From Leucaena leucocephala (lineage: Eukaryota; Streptophyta; Magnoliopsida; Fabales; Fabaceae): 64,000 nt of DNA. Shown here in pieces: positions 33,797-44,603 of the stretch. The stretch's first letter is position 1; each line of letters starts with the position of its first letter. The notes under the pieces were generated by a model, which was given only the letters and a program-made list of their open reading frames with translations, was not told the origin of the DNA and did no database searches. The DNA lies in NCBI GenBank assembly GCA_037074615.1, contig CM073547.1, forward strand, positions 14,476,501-14,540,500. The letters are read 5' to 3'. The translations under genes and the position numbers were made by a program.

Positions 33797-33890
33797 CACT
33801 TCCTAGGGGGTCACCCATCATTGGACTACCCTTGCCTAAGCACGCTTAACTAAAATGTGTAGATAAAAATCTGAAGCACTGATGCTCACA
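33797..33890 (-). pseudogene. 5S-rRNA-like segment inside element D
   Basis: On the minus strand the 54 bases 33851 to 33798 match the middle and C-box part of plant 5S rRNA as I remember it, with about 8 differences. They include AGTTAAGCGTGCTTAGGC (A box) and GATGGGTGACC. Weaker similarity extends through AGCATCAGTGC to 33886. The first 20 or so and last 20 or so bases of a 5S gene are not matched. It could be a 5S pseudogene, part of a Cassandra-type LTR, or a SINE. It is unlikely to be a functional 5S gene because it is incomplete. Confidence 0.65.
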
Positions 33891-34334
33891 GGCTATAACC
33901 CTGGTACTTTACTATCTTAGACCCATCTTATACTATCTCTCTTGGGTCTATCTGGCATTCTAATCTCTTTATCCTCATCTAGAGGATCTATTTACCTTTC
34001 ATTTTTATTCTTTGTAATCTTATCGTAAGGATCTCTTTATTCTCATTTGACCCTTTCTCATATCTTATGAAATATTCTTATAAATCCTTGGAATTCAGGA
34101 CTAACAACTTTAACTTTGATCACTTAGTTCCTATTATGTGTAAGGAGATTATGAGTTCAGTCCCTAATAATAATAAGGCTATCTAAAACTAGCATCATGT
34201 GTACTCTCTCTATTATGAGTTAACCAACTTGTGAAGCTTCTATACCTTAACTTTTCCTTGGTATTCGACTTCTAAAGAAATACTGTACTTATGGCTCATT
34301 ACTTTCATGCTCTAGGCTTGGTCTACTGTGACCC

Positions 34335-34445
34335 TCGGGATCTACTGTGATCAAGCATAAGCCTTTCAGGATCTAACTGCGACCCTGTGAGCTATATACT
34401 AGGATCTAACTACAATCCTCCAAAATCTACTGCGATTCTATTGTA
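34335..34445. repeat. Degenerate GGATCTACTG(CGA) repeat
   Basis: GGATCTACTGTGA, GGATCTAACTGCGACC, GGATCTAACTACAATCC and AAATCTACTGCGATTC follow each other at spacings of about 30-40 bp. It is an old tandem duplication of no known role. Confidence 0.55.
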
Positions 34446-35789
34446 CTGTATTCTCATCTCTAGAAGACCTAAACTAACAGACAAAGTTACAAGGTTAGTA
34501 ACTTCCACGTAGTTGTCAACTCCATAGATAATTCCCCAAAAATGATCACAGAAGCCAATATTATCTATTAGGACTTTTCTCATTTCCTCTATCACTCAGG
34601 AACTTCATATATCATTCTCATCTTTCATAATTTGACTATGTCCATTACTGCAAGAGCTACACAGGCTCTACCATGCACATATTTATCATCATTTATTCAT
34701 CTCATCAGAGGGCCCTTACTCTATCTGAGTTATATTGTCCTATCTCTTAGCTTTATTTCAAAAGCAATACTTCTCTATCTCAAGAGCAATCTAGCTCTAT
34801 TGCAAAAAATATTAACTCATATTATTTAAAAACTGCTCTTTCTTAGAGCCGCATCATCTTTCATAACTGTATCTCATTCCCTTTCATATTCATAGCACAT
34901 TGTTCATATATCTTATCCCTACTGAAAGGATATATCCTAAATACTGTAATCATTTATCTATAAATTTGCTACTAACCTTTCATCTTTATTCTCATTCTCT
35001 ATCCCATTGACTATCATTGTCTGATCATAAATTCTCATTCCATTCTTTGGGAATTAATTGACTAACTATTTTGTTCATCACTTTTCTATTGCTTTATCAT
35101 CAACAAGTTAAGTTATCTAATTATATGTTGTAGGGCATGGAAGCAACATAACTTTCTCATCTGATATACTATACCCTATACGTACTGCGTAAGGGGAGTA
35201 TTCATTCATAATAGCATACTCAACATGCATAATATGCAAGGAGATGCAATTATTTAAACATTCTCTAACATGCATGTCATCATATGACAACTACAAAGAG
35301 ATACAATTTCTCATCATATCTTATGGCAACATAAGCCATATCACTATTACATGATTTGCTCAACTATCCCTTATACTCACATTGCAATTAAACAATTAAC
35401 TAGGTAACCTTTAAACATTATGTCCCTTTAACACCTCAACTGCTAGGTCATAATCATCTATTTAGGTACCTGAGTCATTTATTTGTTTCACTTAGGCTGC
35501 CACATCACCCTTTTGCTAGGGTAGAGATTTAACCCTTCTTTACTCTTTCTTACATGAGGAATAGGGGAGTCACTTTATCTTTGAACCTGTGGCTACCTCA
35601 CTAGGTCATATTCATTCTATTATATTATCTCTTATCTCCTATAAAACTTCTATGTCTCTAGCCTAAAGGATTTATGTGTCCTTGGCCTCACTGTAATCCA
35701 TAACTGAGTTAACTATTCTCTTTTAGCTACTGAGGAAAGGTCAGCTCATATCTCTATGTCATTTGAACTTTTAAGTTTTCCCTTATCCT

Positions 35790-36760
35790 CTAGGATTACT
35801 AACAGGCGAGAAAGTGTCTCTCATTAAGCCTCAAGGTTCATGTAGATGAACTCGGCTAATTATTCATCAAAGGGTTTCTCTTTCCTTTGTTCTAACCCTT
35901 AACCTCATGCTCACCTCTCTCTAATTGAGAGGAATGCTTCTTTTAAACTCTTTGAGAAAAACTTTTCAAGTTAGCGAATCACTCTCCATCTCATATGGAG
36001 TAACTTCTATATCTCTTTGTATCTCTCTATTATCTCTTAACTCTTTCTGTCCGTCAGTCCCAGTCTGCTTTAGTCTAGACTGTGGTTCCTTTATAATCTA
36101 CCTCTAGATCCTGACCAATTCAGGTCACTTGGATCTCATTCATCATCTAGCATTATTACTTCTGCTTTCTAGGGTAGAGTGTCAGGTTACTATCCCTTCG
36201 TGATGGCATCCCTCTATTTTGGGAACTTTAACTTTCTATCTATTATCCATCACGTCTTTAACCTTAGGCCATGTATTAGATCATTCTTAGGCAAGTCTTA
36301 TTCTAACTTCTTATCATTATGTTCAATAGAGACTAGTTGCATAATGTGTTTCGTAATGTAGATAAACCTATGATGATCATATGGAGGATCTACTTCTGAA
36401 CCTCATCTTAAACTGATTTTCTGTATCTCAGTGCATCATACTATCTAGCTTGCCTGCACTCTATGCTAAACCTCTAATTGATAACCTTCAATGAGGTTAG
36501 TATCTTCATTCCTGTCATCAGGTCTCTGTAACCTTTTGTCGTGACCATCTCAACTTACTTATCACAACTTAACAGCTCTGTCCTATTCCACCATCTGTCG
36601 ACATCTCTTTCTAATTGGTAGATTGCCATCTGCGTTTTACTCTCAGATAGACAACCCAATACCTTAAAGATCTTCTCCAATTTGCTGATCCAATCCTCCA
36701 CTTTTTATACATTGAACGTTCCCTCAAATATCAGAGGACTATGCTTACAGAACCTAGCTA
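35790..36760 (-). pseudogene. Chromovirus gag central region, element D
   Basis: On the minus strand, 36740-36540 reads SPLIFEGTFNV, KVEDWISKLEKIFKVLGC, then KTQMAIYQLERDVDRWW. This is the start of the gag capsid region (usually FxGxxxPxxAxxWxxxxEKIF...WW). Lower down, 36010-35830 has KVFLKEFKRSIPLN and EYL-like text followed by LHLHEP, the next capsid blocks. Between them the sequence is heavily shifted. Stops are frequent. The solo LTR at 36817 separates this part from the gag N-terminus. Confidence 0.65.
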
Positions 36761-36816
36761 TCCACTATTGAATACTAGCAGGATCTACTGTCTATCCTGT
36801 CTATCTTGGTGGCTCT
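36761..36816. repeat. Gag flank with left target duplication GCTCT
   Basis: The last five bases, GCTCT at 36812-36816, are the left target duplication of the solo LTR. The right copy is TCTCT at 38479-38483, one base different. Confidence 0.6.
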
Positions 36817-38478
36817 TATAAGGAATTGGAAGACACGCAATAGAAATTAATTTAAAAATTTTTTCATTCCTTGCCAGGATCTACCGTATGTATTTAAGTC
36901 AAGTGGGAAGAAGCATTACCCTCTACTGGTATCCACACGAACAATGTTCCAACCACGAATGATGTGCTAGCGTCTCTTGTCCCTCCAGAGCTTTCTCAAG
37001 AATTCATCCTCTCCGTCTCTATTTTGACAGTTTCTTATCTGCAAACCTTTTGCAGATTCCCCTTTGGCCTTTCTGTGTTCTATATGTGTCACTAAAACGT
37101 AGATCCTAAAATCATATATATAGGATGCTATGCGTTTCTCTCTCTACCGAATTGGATTTTAGAGTTAATCTTATATTAATTCTGAAATTAATACAATATC
37201 ATATATTGTATAATTTTATAAGAAACTAATTAAATAAATAATATTAAATCCGTCCCACATATTTAATTACCTATTTATTTAACTTTAAATAAAGATGAGA
37301 CTGAACTATATTTGATTTATTCTCATAAATCAAATTTGAGATATCATATCAATTTGAATTTCAAATTCAAACGCGATAGGGATTTAATTTATCCTTATAT
37401 ATTAAATCTTATAAATATCTCTTATATGAGATATCCTATCAATTTGAATTTCAAATTCAAACGTGATAGAGATTTAATTTATACTTATAAATTAAATATC
37501 ATATATCTCTTATATTTAATATATATATACGAATTTATATATATACAAATATAAATATAAATAAATATATACATCCACCCTAGAACATTCATTGAATCTG
37601 GACATGTCTTAGATTCAATGAATCTGGACATCATAGCTCGTGTTGGGCTATTTTGTGTGTGACCCTGTAGGCCCACATAAAGTTAGCAGTGGGCCATTTG
37701 CTATACTGGCCCACAAGTTACAAGCGGTCTCTAGCAAGACATAACGACTACCCAAATCATATGAGGATCGTTAAACGATGTAACCTTTTATACAACCATA
37801 TCATGTCCCTTTTTGTCACGCGATATTTTGGTCATGGTTGAGGCATGGATAATGTCATCCTCCTATTCCTGACTGTTACTTTCTCGATCCCTGAGTAGTC
37901 TAACTGTAGAAATGGAACTACCTTTCTATTACAGTATGGCCATACATTTCTCAGACTCACTCATCGAGGGGCCCAGTAATATCTCTCTACGAATGTGAGG
38001 GACAAATTCCATCTTGACCATTCACATTCCTCCTCATGAAAAACCACTAAGCCCGAACATAGTCTTTATGATCACTCGGTCAAAAGTGACTTTTGACTAG
38101 GTCAAAGCTGAGCGTTTGTCATGTAGGAATCCATGATGATCTCAGGTCAAAGGGCATATTGACATGGTTTGTACATGAGAGAAGCTTATGAAGTTACCCA
38201 TACAGTTCTCTCATAGCGGGTCAGTCCAACACCTTGTACTCTTACATGTGCCTATGACTCTGATTTATATCTCTATATATCTTCAAAGTCATACTGGTCT
38301 TATTTCATCTGTGCTCTCGTATAGATGACCGACCAGGGACATTTAGGATAAGATCATGAATTATCCAAGGATGGTCATCATAGTAAACATGCAAATAATA
38401 TGATAACACAATTAATAAATTCATAAATCAATAATATTCATAAGACAATGATTGGCCCCTAGGGCACAATTTCCAACA
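36817..38478 (-). mobile_element. Copia-like solo LTR in gag of D
   Basis: On the minus strand it starts TGTTGGAAATTGTGCCCTAG at 38478 and ends near CCAATTCCTTATA at 36817, 1662 bp. A relative lies at 42901-44287 in the other orientation. The start resembles LTRs of plant Ty1/copia elements of the Angela/SIRE kind. No internal region is present and gag lies on both sides. The flanks GCTCT and TCTCT fit a mutated 5-bp duplication. Confidence 0.8.
37338..37517 (-). repeat. Two 90-bp tandem units in copia-like LTR
   Basis: Units start at 37338 and 37428, each with AATTTGAATTTCAAATTCAA followed by GATAG-GATTTAATTTAT. The related LTR at 42901 has three units. Confidence 0.8.
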
Positions 38479-38483
38479 TCTCT

Positions 38484-38732
38484 GTTATTTGTTGAACCAT
38501 CTTTGGTTTTGTATTAACTGTACCAACAGACCCTGGCTGCCATAGGTTCTCTACTGCTTCTGCTACAGCTGCTGCTATGGCAGCATTCCTTTTCCTATTT
38601 GCTCCTTGCTTGAGCTGCTCTTACTTCCTCAATCAGCTTCTGTTACTGTTCTAGTCATTCTAAAATCAACTGATTAATGTTTTCAGCGTTTTGGGGTTCG
38701 CCCGAAGAACTAGCTCTTCTTGTTCTTACCAT
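38484..38732 (-). pseudogene. Gag N-terminus of element D
   Basis: An ATG at 38732 on the minus strand opens MVRTRRASSSGEPQNAENIN, then LILE*LEQ and KLIEEVRAAQA. A basic start followed by a helical stretch is typical of Del/Tekay gag. Stops appear after LILE and LEQ. The region is about 200 bp downstream of the primer site, as expected for gag. Confidence 0.7.
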
Positions 38733-38944
38733 TTTGTTTTACTATGGTAATAGGAAAGGAATATCATAACTAACATAATTCATATTTCCTTTCAAACATA
38801 GCATACAACAAGTTTAACAACATTACATAGACTTTTCATAACATACATATACAATAGCCTCACTGTCATAAGTACATTCATAAGTTCACTTATGTATCAG
38901 TCTAAAATAATCTATTCAGAGAATTTCTTAAGCCAGAATCCTAT

Positions 38945-38956
38945 GCTCTGATATCA
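38945..38956 (-). promoter_or_regulatory. tRNA-Met primer binding site of element D
   Basis: On the minus strand TGATATCAGAGC lies three bases after the LTR end. The standard initiator-Met primer site is TGGTATCAGAGC, so one base differs. It fixes the orientation of D and identifies 38960-41769 as the 5' LTR. Confidence 0.85.
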
Positions 38957-38959
38957 AAA

Positions 38960-41769
38960 TGTCACATTCTTACTTTTAACCTCAGTTATACTCCATTAGA
39001 AGTGATTGGAACCAATTACATGATCATTTGCTTTGAAAATATTCATTTTCAAAAGAATTGCCCTAAGATACTATTCACTTTTACTGTTCATTTGGTAATT
39101 CCAGAACATGTACCCTACTTTGAAAATTCATAATTAATTGTAAAAAAATCAAAATAATGTGGTTCCAATTTATAATGAAAGATCTTTCATAGATATTTGA
39201 GAAAAAAAAATATGAAAATGAGGTTTTCTTGCCCACATGAAATCAGTTTATTGGTTAAAAATCACTATTCATTTTGTAAAATCTAGAAGTTCCAGTTTCT
39301 TTGCATAACTTCAAAAATTCATTTCTCTTTGATTACGTATCCAAATGAACTGTGTTACCTATGTATTTGAAGCTCTATATGTCCTCTTTAAGCTCCTAAA
39401 ACTTCATTGAAAAATCATTCATTTGATATATGAAAACATTACGTGAACGTCACTGCCTCTCAGCACTCGTTTTATCTTAATTCCAGATCTTACTTCCAAC
39501 TTTGGAAAATCATAACAATTTGGATACTAATCAAAATGAGGCATTCTTGGTGTTTATTTAAAATATATATCTTAACTTTAATCATCCCAAGTTTTCGGCT
39601 AAAACTCGTTGGTTTAGATGTTATAACCATCGTCACAAAGCGTCAGCCTCAAAACATAGTTACATAAACATACACCATGCATGCTAGCATATCACCTTAT
39701 AGTGTCATGTAAGTCATGTAAATTATTATACAAACTTAATCATCAAACATTTAATCTCTTCCCTTGAGAGGATCCAGCACCTAAAACATAGTTATGCATG
39801 TGGAAGGAATGAGATTTCATGGAAATCCCAATAGCAAGTTACACAAACTATAATATCATGCATGAGTAATTGGATGCTTAACATGTTATCATGAGATGGA
39901 AGCTACTTCATAAGGGCATATAAATAAACTCTAACATGCATATTGTCATGAAATAACTTGCAAGGAGTTGCAATCATTCATACTTTATCATAACATGATG
40001 ACATAAGCTCAAGCTCAACCAAACACCATAATCAACAAGCAAGCAAAATAATTAAACAAACATGAGTTCTAGTTAGGTATCCTTGATACCTCTTAGTTAT
40101 CCTTGTCAAGGTTTTCTTGAGGTGCTTTCCTTCCTTCACAAGTGTCAAAACCTAGCCATTACACAATAATATCAAGTTACAACTCAACTTGAATACAAAA
40201 CTAAGACTAGGTTTTCACTAGCTCCCTTTCTTTCTCTACTTTTTGTTTCTTACTTCCATCTTTCCAAAACAAATTCTCATAGTTCATTTCCACATAATTT
40301 TTCATGTAGAATCCAAATATCAAACTAGAATTTCCAAAATCAAAACACTTTAGTTGCTACAGTACCAAACCGAAGTGAAGCCCTTGATTCCAAAAAATTC
40401 ACATTTTGATTCCAATACTTCTAATACTTGTTCTCCTACTTTATTTATCCCCACACAATTTTTCATTTTAAACTCACTGGAAGCATCAAAATCATGAAAT
40501 TCTATTATATGAACAATACCACATACAGTACTAGTAAGAACACAAAACCCTAAATCCAAACATACTTGAATTTCTAAGTTTATATCACTTTATTCTAGCT
40601 TGTTTAAGCTTGTCTAAACTATCCATAACATAAAACACATATTTTAACCACATATGGACAGTACTTCCAGCAACAACCATAAGAAAAATAGAGCACAAAA
40701 ACCCCTTAAAACTAAGAGCTAACTTGCTAGAACAAAGCTTAAGATCAAGGGAGATGATTACCTTTCTTCTTGCTTCAAGTTGTGTGCTTCTTTCTTGGTT
40801 GAGTGAAAATTTTGCAAGAGTTTCCCCATGGTTCCAAGGGCTAGCAGTTAGGTCTGAAATGAGGGTGTATTTATAGAGAAATTTTGGTGAAAATGGATGG
40901 CCAAGATTGATTTGTACACTATTTGATCCAAGGGCTCACATTTAATCTTGGATTTAACTTTTTCTGAAAAGAATAATTATGACATCATGTGGGAAAGCTC
41001 ATAGGACACCTAAGAGGGGTATGTGGTGTGCTGTCCATGTAAGGAAGCTTTTAGAAAAATTATAGTCCAATCAGGTACCGATCGGAGCAGTTTCACAACA
41101 ATCAGACTGTGTTTTGTTCCTAATTTTTTATAATATACCAGGATATGTATTATGTCCGAAAAACTAATCTCTAGGCTTCTCATACCATTGAAAATGATAC
41201 ACTGAAGATTTATCTACCATCCATCACTTGGAAAATGATCAAAATACCCTTGGTGTCCTTTCTTGCACTATACTAAGCTTAAAGGCATAATTGTAATTTC
41301 ACCCATCTTTGTACTGCCTCAGGGCATATACTAGCTCAACTAATCATATTTATTCCATGTGCCACATTTTTACCTTATCCCAGATGACCAAAATGCCCTC
41401 CATCTATCACTGGTACAATCTGGGCATCTAGGGGTATTTTAGTAATTTTGTACTTTTTCTTCGACACTAACCCCTTCTATTGATGAACTGGTACCCTAGG
41501 TTTTGGGCCCTTCTTGGCATCATCATGGGCCTATATATGAGGTCATATGATCTCATTCTATCCAAGCTCATATACCGATAAATTCTATTATCGGATCACA
41601 GGTGTTATCAAACTCCCATCAAAATTCGCTATTATGGGAATTTTTTATACAGGACTTCTTCCAGGGTTATGTCAAATTTAGAATATCTGACACTGTAGGG
41701 CACACTTTCCTGTAATTTCCTCACTTATATCTTATGTCCATAGAACCTGATAAAAATTCAGATAACTTC
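38960..41769 (-). mobile_element. 5' LTR of element D, start missing
   Basis: On the minus strand the LTR ends AGAATGTGACA at 38960. It includes 1.2 kb (39531-40724) absent from the 3' LTR. At 41769 it stops at AAAATTCAGATAACTT and Athila LTR sequence begins, so about 400 bp of its beginning are gone. The plus-strand frame 39443-39667 and the minus-strand frame 40350-40559 are LTR sequence without known similarity. Confidence 0.82.
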
Positions 41770-42533
41770 TCCAACATTTATCATAACTGCTGCTGGTTTC
41801 ACTGTTGCTATTGAAGCTTTGACAGTATGGAATGCTAGAGCTGCTGTGCTTTCTTGGAGATAATGCTCAACCAGAATCCTTAAGCTGAAATAGGGAGTAC
41901 ATTGTGTTTATAATTCAGATTTGATTGTATCGAGTTGATGTAGTTAATTATGGATTATTGATTCAATAAGAGTTAGTAGATGACTAATGATTAGGGATCA
42001 AGTTAGATTTTTTACTTTTACATAATTGATTGCTTTAATTGATTCTCATCCTTGGACATGGTTGTGGTCAATTATAGAAGTTCTATAACAGAATATAGTT
42101 ATATCTGTTTAATTCATCTTCTTCTATCTCTTGAGTTGAATGATTGTTATTTCTCTATTCAATGTTTGTCAGTTGTAGCTTTAATTGAGATTTTAGCTGG
42201 CAAGTTGTTAGCTAACATATTATAATTCAACTGGTTGACTCCAAATATTCTATGGATAATGAAAGTAAGATAGTCTCTAAGGGAACACACTTGTCATTGA
42301 TTTATTGCATCACTATAAACACCTAAATTCATAAACAGTAGCATAAGATTTACATTTAGAATTAGTTTGAACATCTCATCTCACAAACCATCTGATTAAT
42401 TTGTTAATTTATGACTCATTAGATTAATTAGGTACTTAACATCCATTTAGGCTTATTGTGAATCGACCTAGGTTACCTTTATTTTACTAGTAGTTAGCTT
42501 AGTTTTGTTTAATAATTAAAATGACAAATATCA
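41770..42533 (+). mobile_element. Truncated 5' LTR of element H
   Basis: The right half of an Athila LTR, from the block corresponding to GCTGCTATTGAA...TCTTGGAGATGATGC to the end AAAATGACAAATATCA. The U3 part is missing at the join with D. Confidence 0.85.
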
Positions 42534-42556
42534 AAATATCGTTGTAGGGAGCCTTA
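42534..42556 (+). promoter_or_regulatory. Decayed tRNA-Asp-type primer site of H
   Basis: AAAATATCGTTGTAGGGAGCC follows the LTR end. The intact version in element I is TGGCGCCGTTGCCAGGGA. The CpG-rich left part has been lost by point changes and a 3-base deletion. Confidence 0.75.
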
Positions 42557-42639
42557 CTTGTTAAAGTTCCTAAGTAATCTGCTTGGCCTCAAAATCATAA
42601 AAGTATATAGGTGTTTCTATTTTTTTTTGTGAATTTAGT

Positions 42640-42895
42640 GTTTTGTATTGTTGCTTCGCAACTAGATTGCAAAAATCGATTTTTAAGAGTCTCTGTGAAC
42701 TCTAGTTGCAACTAGAAACACATTTAACCTTAAATTTGTTTTTAACTCATTTTGCTCTTTGTAAATTTTAGTTGCGATCGGACTGCTTTTTGTTTGCCAC
42801 CAAAAATTTCTAACATCAAATTTCTTCTCTATGATTTCTTGTCGTAACCAAATTGACACTTAGTTACGACTAGAATTCAGATTTATTTTTGTGAT
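42640..42895 (+). repeat. CpG palindrome array, 5' UTR of H, left part
   Basis: Degenerate TAGTCGCGACTA copies, for example CTTCGCAACTAG, AGTTGCAACTAG, AGTTGCGATCGG, TGTCGTAACC and AGTTACGACTAG, alternate with TCTCTGTGAA-type spacers. The array continues on the right of the copia-like LTR at 44293-44540. Confidence 0.8.
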
Positions 42896-42900
42896 TTTTA
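42896..42900. repeat. Left target duplication TTTTA
   Basis: TTTTA at 42896-42900 is repeated at 44288-44292 without mismatch around the solo LTR. Confidence 0.85.
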
Positions 42901-44287
42901 TGTTGGAAATCGTGCCCTAGGGGCCAATCATTGTCTTATGAATATTATTGATTTATGAATTTATTAATTGTGTTATCATATTATTTTCATGTTTACTATG
43001 ATGACCATCCTTGGATAATTCATGATCTTATCCTAAATGTCCCTGATCGATCATATCTGCGGGAGCACAGATGAAATAAGACCAGTATGACTTTGAAGAT
43101 ATATAGAGATATAAATCAGAGTCATAGGCATATGTAAGAGTACAAGGTGTTGGGCCGACCCGCTATGAGAGAACTGCATGGGTAACGTCATAAACTTCTC
43201 TCATATACAAACCATGTCAATATGCCCTTTGACCTGAGATCATCATGGATTCCTACATGACAAACGCTCAGCTTTAACCTAGTCAAAAGTTACTTTTGAC
43301 CTAGTGATCATAAAGACTATGTTCGGGCTTAGTGGTTTTTCATGAGGAGGAATATGATAGTCAAGATGGAATTTGTCCCTCACATTCATAGAGAGATATT
43401 ACTGGGCCCCTCGATGAGTGAGTCTGAGAAATGTATGGCCATACTGTAATAGAAAGGTAGTTCCATTTCTACAGTCAGACTACTCAGGGATCGAGAAAGT
43501 AACGGTCAGGAATAGGAGGATGACATTATTCATGCCTCAACCATGACCAAAATATCGCGTGACAAAAGGGACATGATACAGTTGTATAAAAGGTTACATC
43601 GTTTAACGATCCTCATATGATTTGGGTAGTCGTTATTTCTTTCTAGAGATCGCTTGCGACTTGTGGGCCAATATAGCAAATGGCCCACTGCCAACTTCAT
43701 ATGGGCCTACAGGGTCACACACAAAATATCCCAACACGAGCTATGATGTCCAGATTTAATAAATGATCCAGGGTGGATGTATATATTTATTTATATTTAT
43801 ATTTGTATATATAAATTCATATATATATATATTAAATATAAGAGATATATGAGATTTAATTTATAAGGATAAATTAAATCTCTATCATGTTTGAATTTGA
43901 AATTCAAATTGATAAGATATGTCATATAAGAGATATATGAGATTTAATTTATAAGGATAAATTAAATATCTATCATGTTTGAATTTGAAATTTAAATTGA
44001 TAGGATATCTCATATAAGAGATATTTATAAGATTTAATTTATAAGGATAAATTAAATCCCTATTACATTTGAATTTGAAATTCAAATTGATAGGATATCT
44101 CAAATTTGAACGAGCCACGAGCCATGGAGAGAAGCTATGAACGTTATGACCAGAAGCTGTGGAAGTCGTTGAGGAACACTGAGGGTAATGCTTCTTCCCA
44201 CTTGACTTAAACACATACGGTAGATCCTAGCAAGGAATGGAAAATTTTTTAAATTAATTTCTGCTGCGTGTCTTCCAATTCCTTACA
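42901..44287 (+). mobile_element. Copia-like solo LTR in 5' UTR of H
   Basis: Starts TGTTGGAAATCGTGCCCTAG and ends CCAATTCCTTACA, 1387 bp, with a perfect TTTTA duplication. It is the same family as 36817-38478 but differs by an indel or replacement near 44105-44210 and has one more tandem unit. The perfect duplication suggests it inserted later than its relative, though one pair is a weak clock. Confidence 0.85.
43840..44104 (+). repeat. Three 88-bp tandem units in copia-like LTR
   Basis: Units begin at about 43840, 43928 and 44016. Each has GAGATTTAATTTATAAGGAT and TTTGAATTTGAAATTCAAAT. The minus-strand frame 43885-44214 reads through the units and is not a gene. Confidence 0.8.
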
Positions 44288-44292
44288 TTTTA

Positions 44293-44540
44293 GTCATGAT
44301 CGGAGTCCTTTTTGGTCACAACCAAAAACATAAAATTTCAAGAAATAGCTCTTTGAGTTTAGTCACAACTAAAGTGACATTTGGTCATGATAAAAAATCT
44401 TGATTAAAAAATTTTGCTGTTTGTGACTAACAGTCACTACATAAAGTTCATTTTTTGTCTCTATATCTACTCTTTGTGATTGTTAGTCACGACCTAAAGT
44501 CCTTGTAGTCATGACCTGACTGTTTTATACTGCGATTAAT
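44293..44540 (+). repeat. CpG palindrome array, 5' UTR of H, right part
   Basis: Continuation of the array beyond the solo LTR: AGTCATGATC, GGTCACAACC, AGTCACAACTA, GGTCATGATA, AGTCACGACC and AGTCATGACC. The last two keep most of the palindrome. Gag begins about 60 bp downstream. Confidence 0.78.
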
Positions 44541-44603
44541 TGATTTCAATTTCTAGAATTAGTGCATTGTTAATATACTTGATATCCTGCATCATTATTG
44601 GCT

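Larger units (their letters stand above)
32683..35789 (-). other. Decayed interior of element D, no readable pol
   Basis: This 3.1 kb occupies the place of pol but I find none of the RT, RNase H or integrase motifs on either strand. It holds short repeats near 33190-33445, a 5S-like segment at 33797-33890, and a degenerate GGATCTACTG repeat at about 34335-34445. The rest shows nothing I can name. Either pol was replaced by unrelated DNA or the element is a non-autonomous form. Confidence 0.5.
30619..41769 (-). mobile_element. Del/Tekay-like chromovirus element D
   Basis: Two long direct repeats (30619-32665 and 38960-41769) bracket an interior with a primer site complementary to initiator Met tRNA next to the right repeat and a purine tract next to the left one. 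Both show minus-strand orientation. Gag remnants lie next to the primer site. The interior contains no recognisable RT or integrase, so pol was lost or has decayed beyond reading. A copia-like solo LTR interrupts gag. I assign Del/Tekay by structure and gag start; the lineage is less sure than the order. Confidence 0.8.

Noticed and set aside
37312..37554. Tyr/Ile/Asn-rich frame, and 43885-44214 on the minus strand
   Set aside because: They read through the 88-90 bp tandem units of the copia-like LTRs.
39531..40724. Nested insertion in the 5' LTR of D
   Set aside because: No terminal repeats or flanking duplication; the other LTR has repair filler at this place, so a deletion there explains the difference better.
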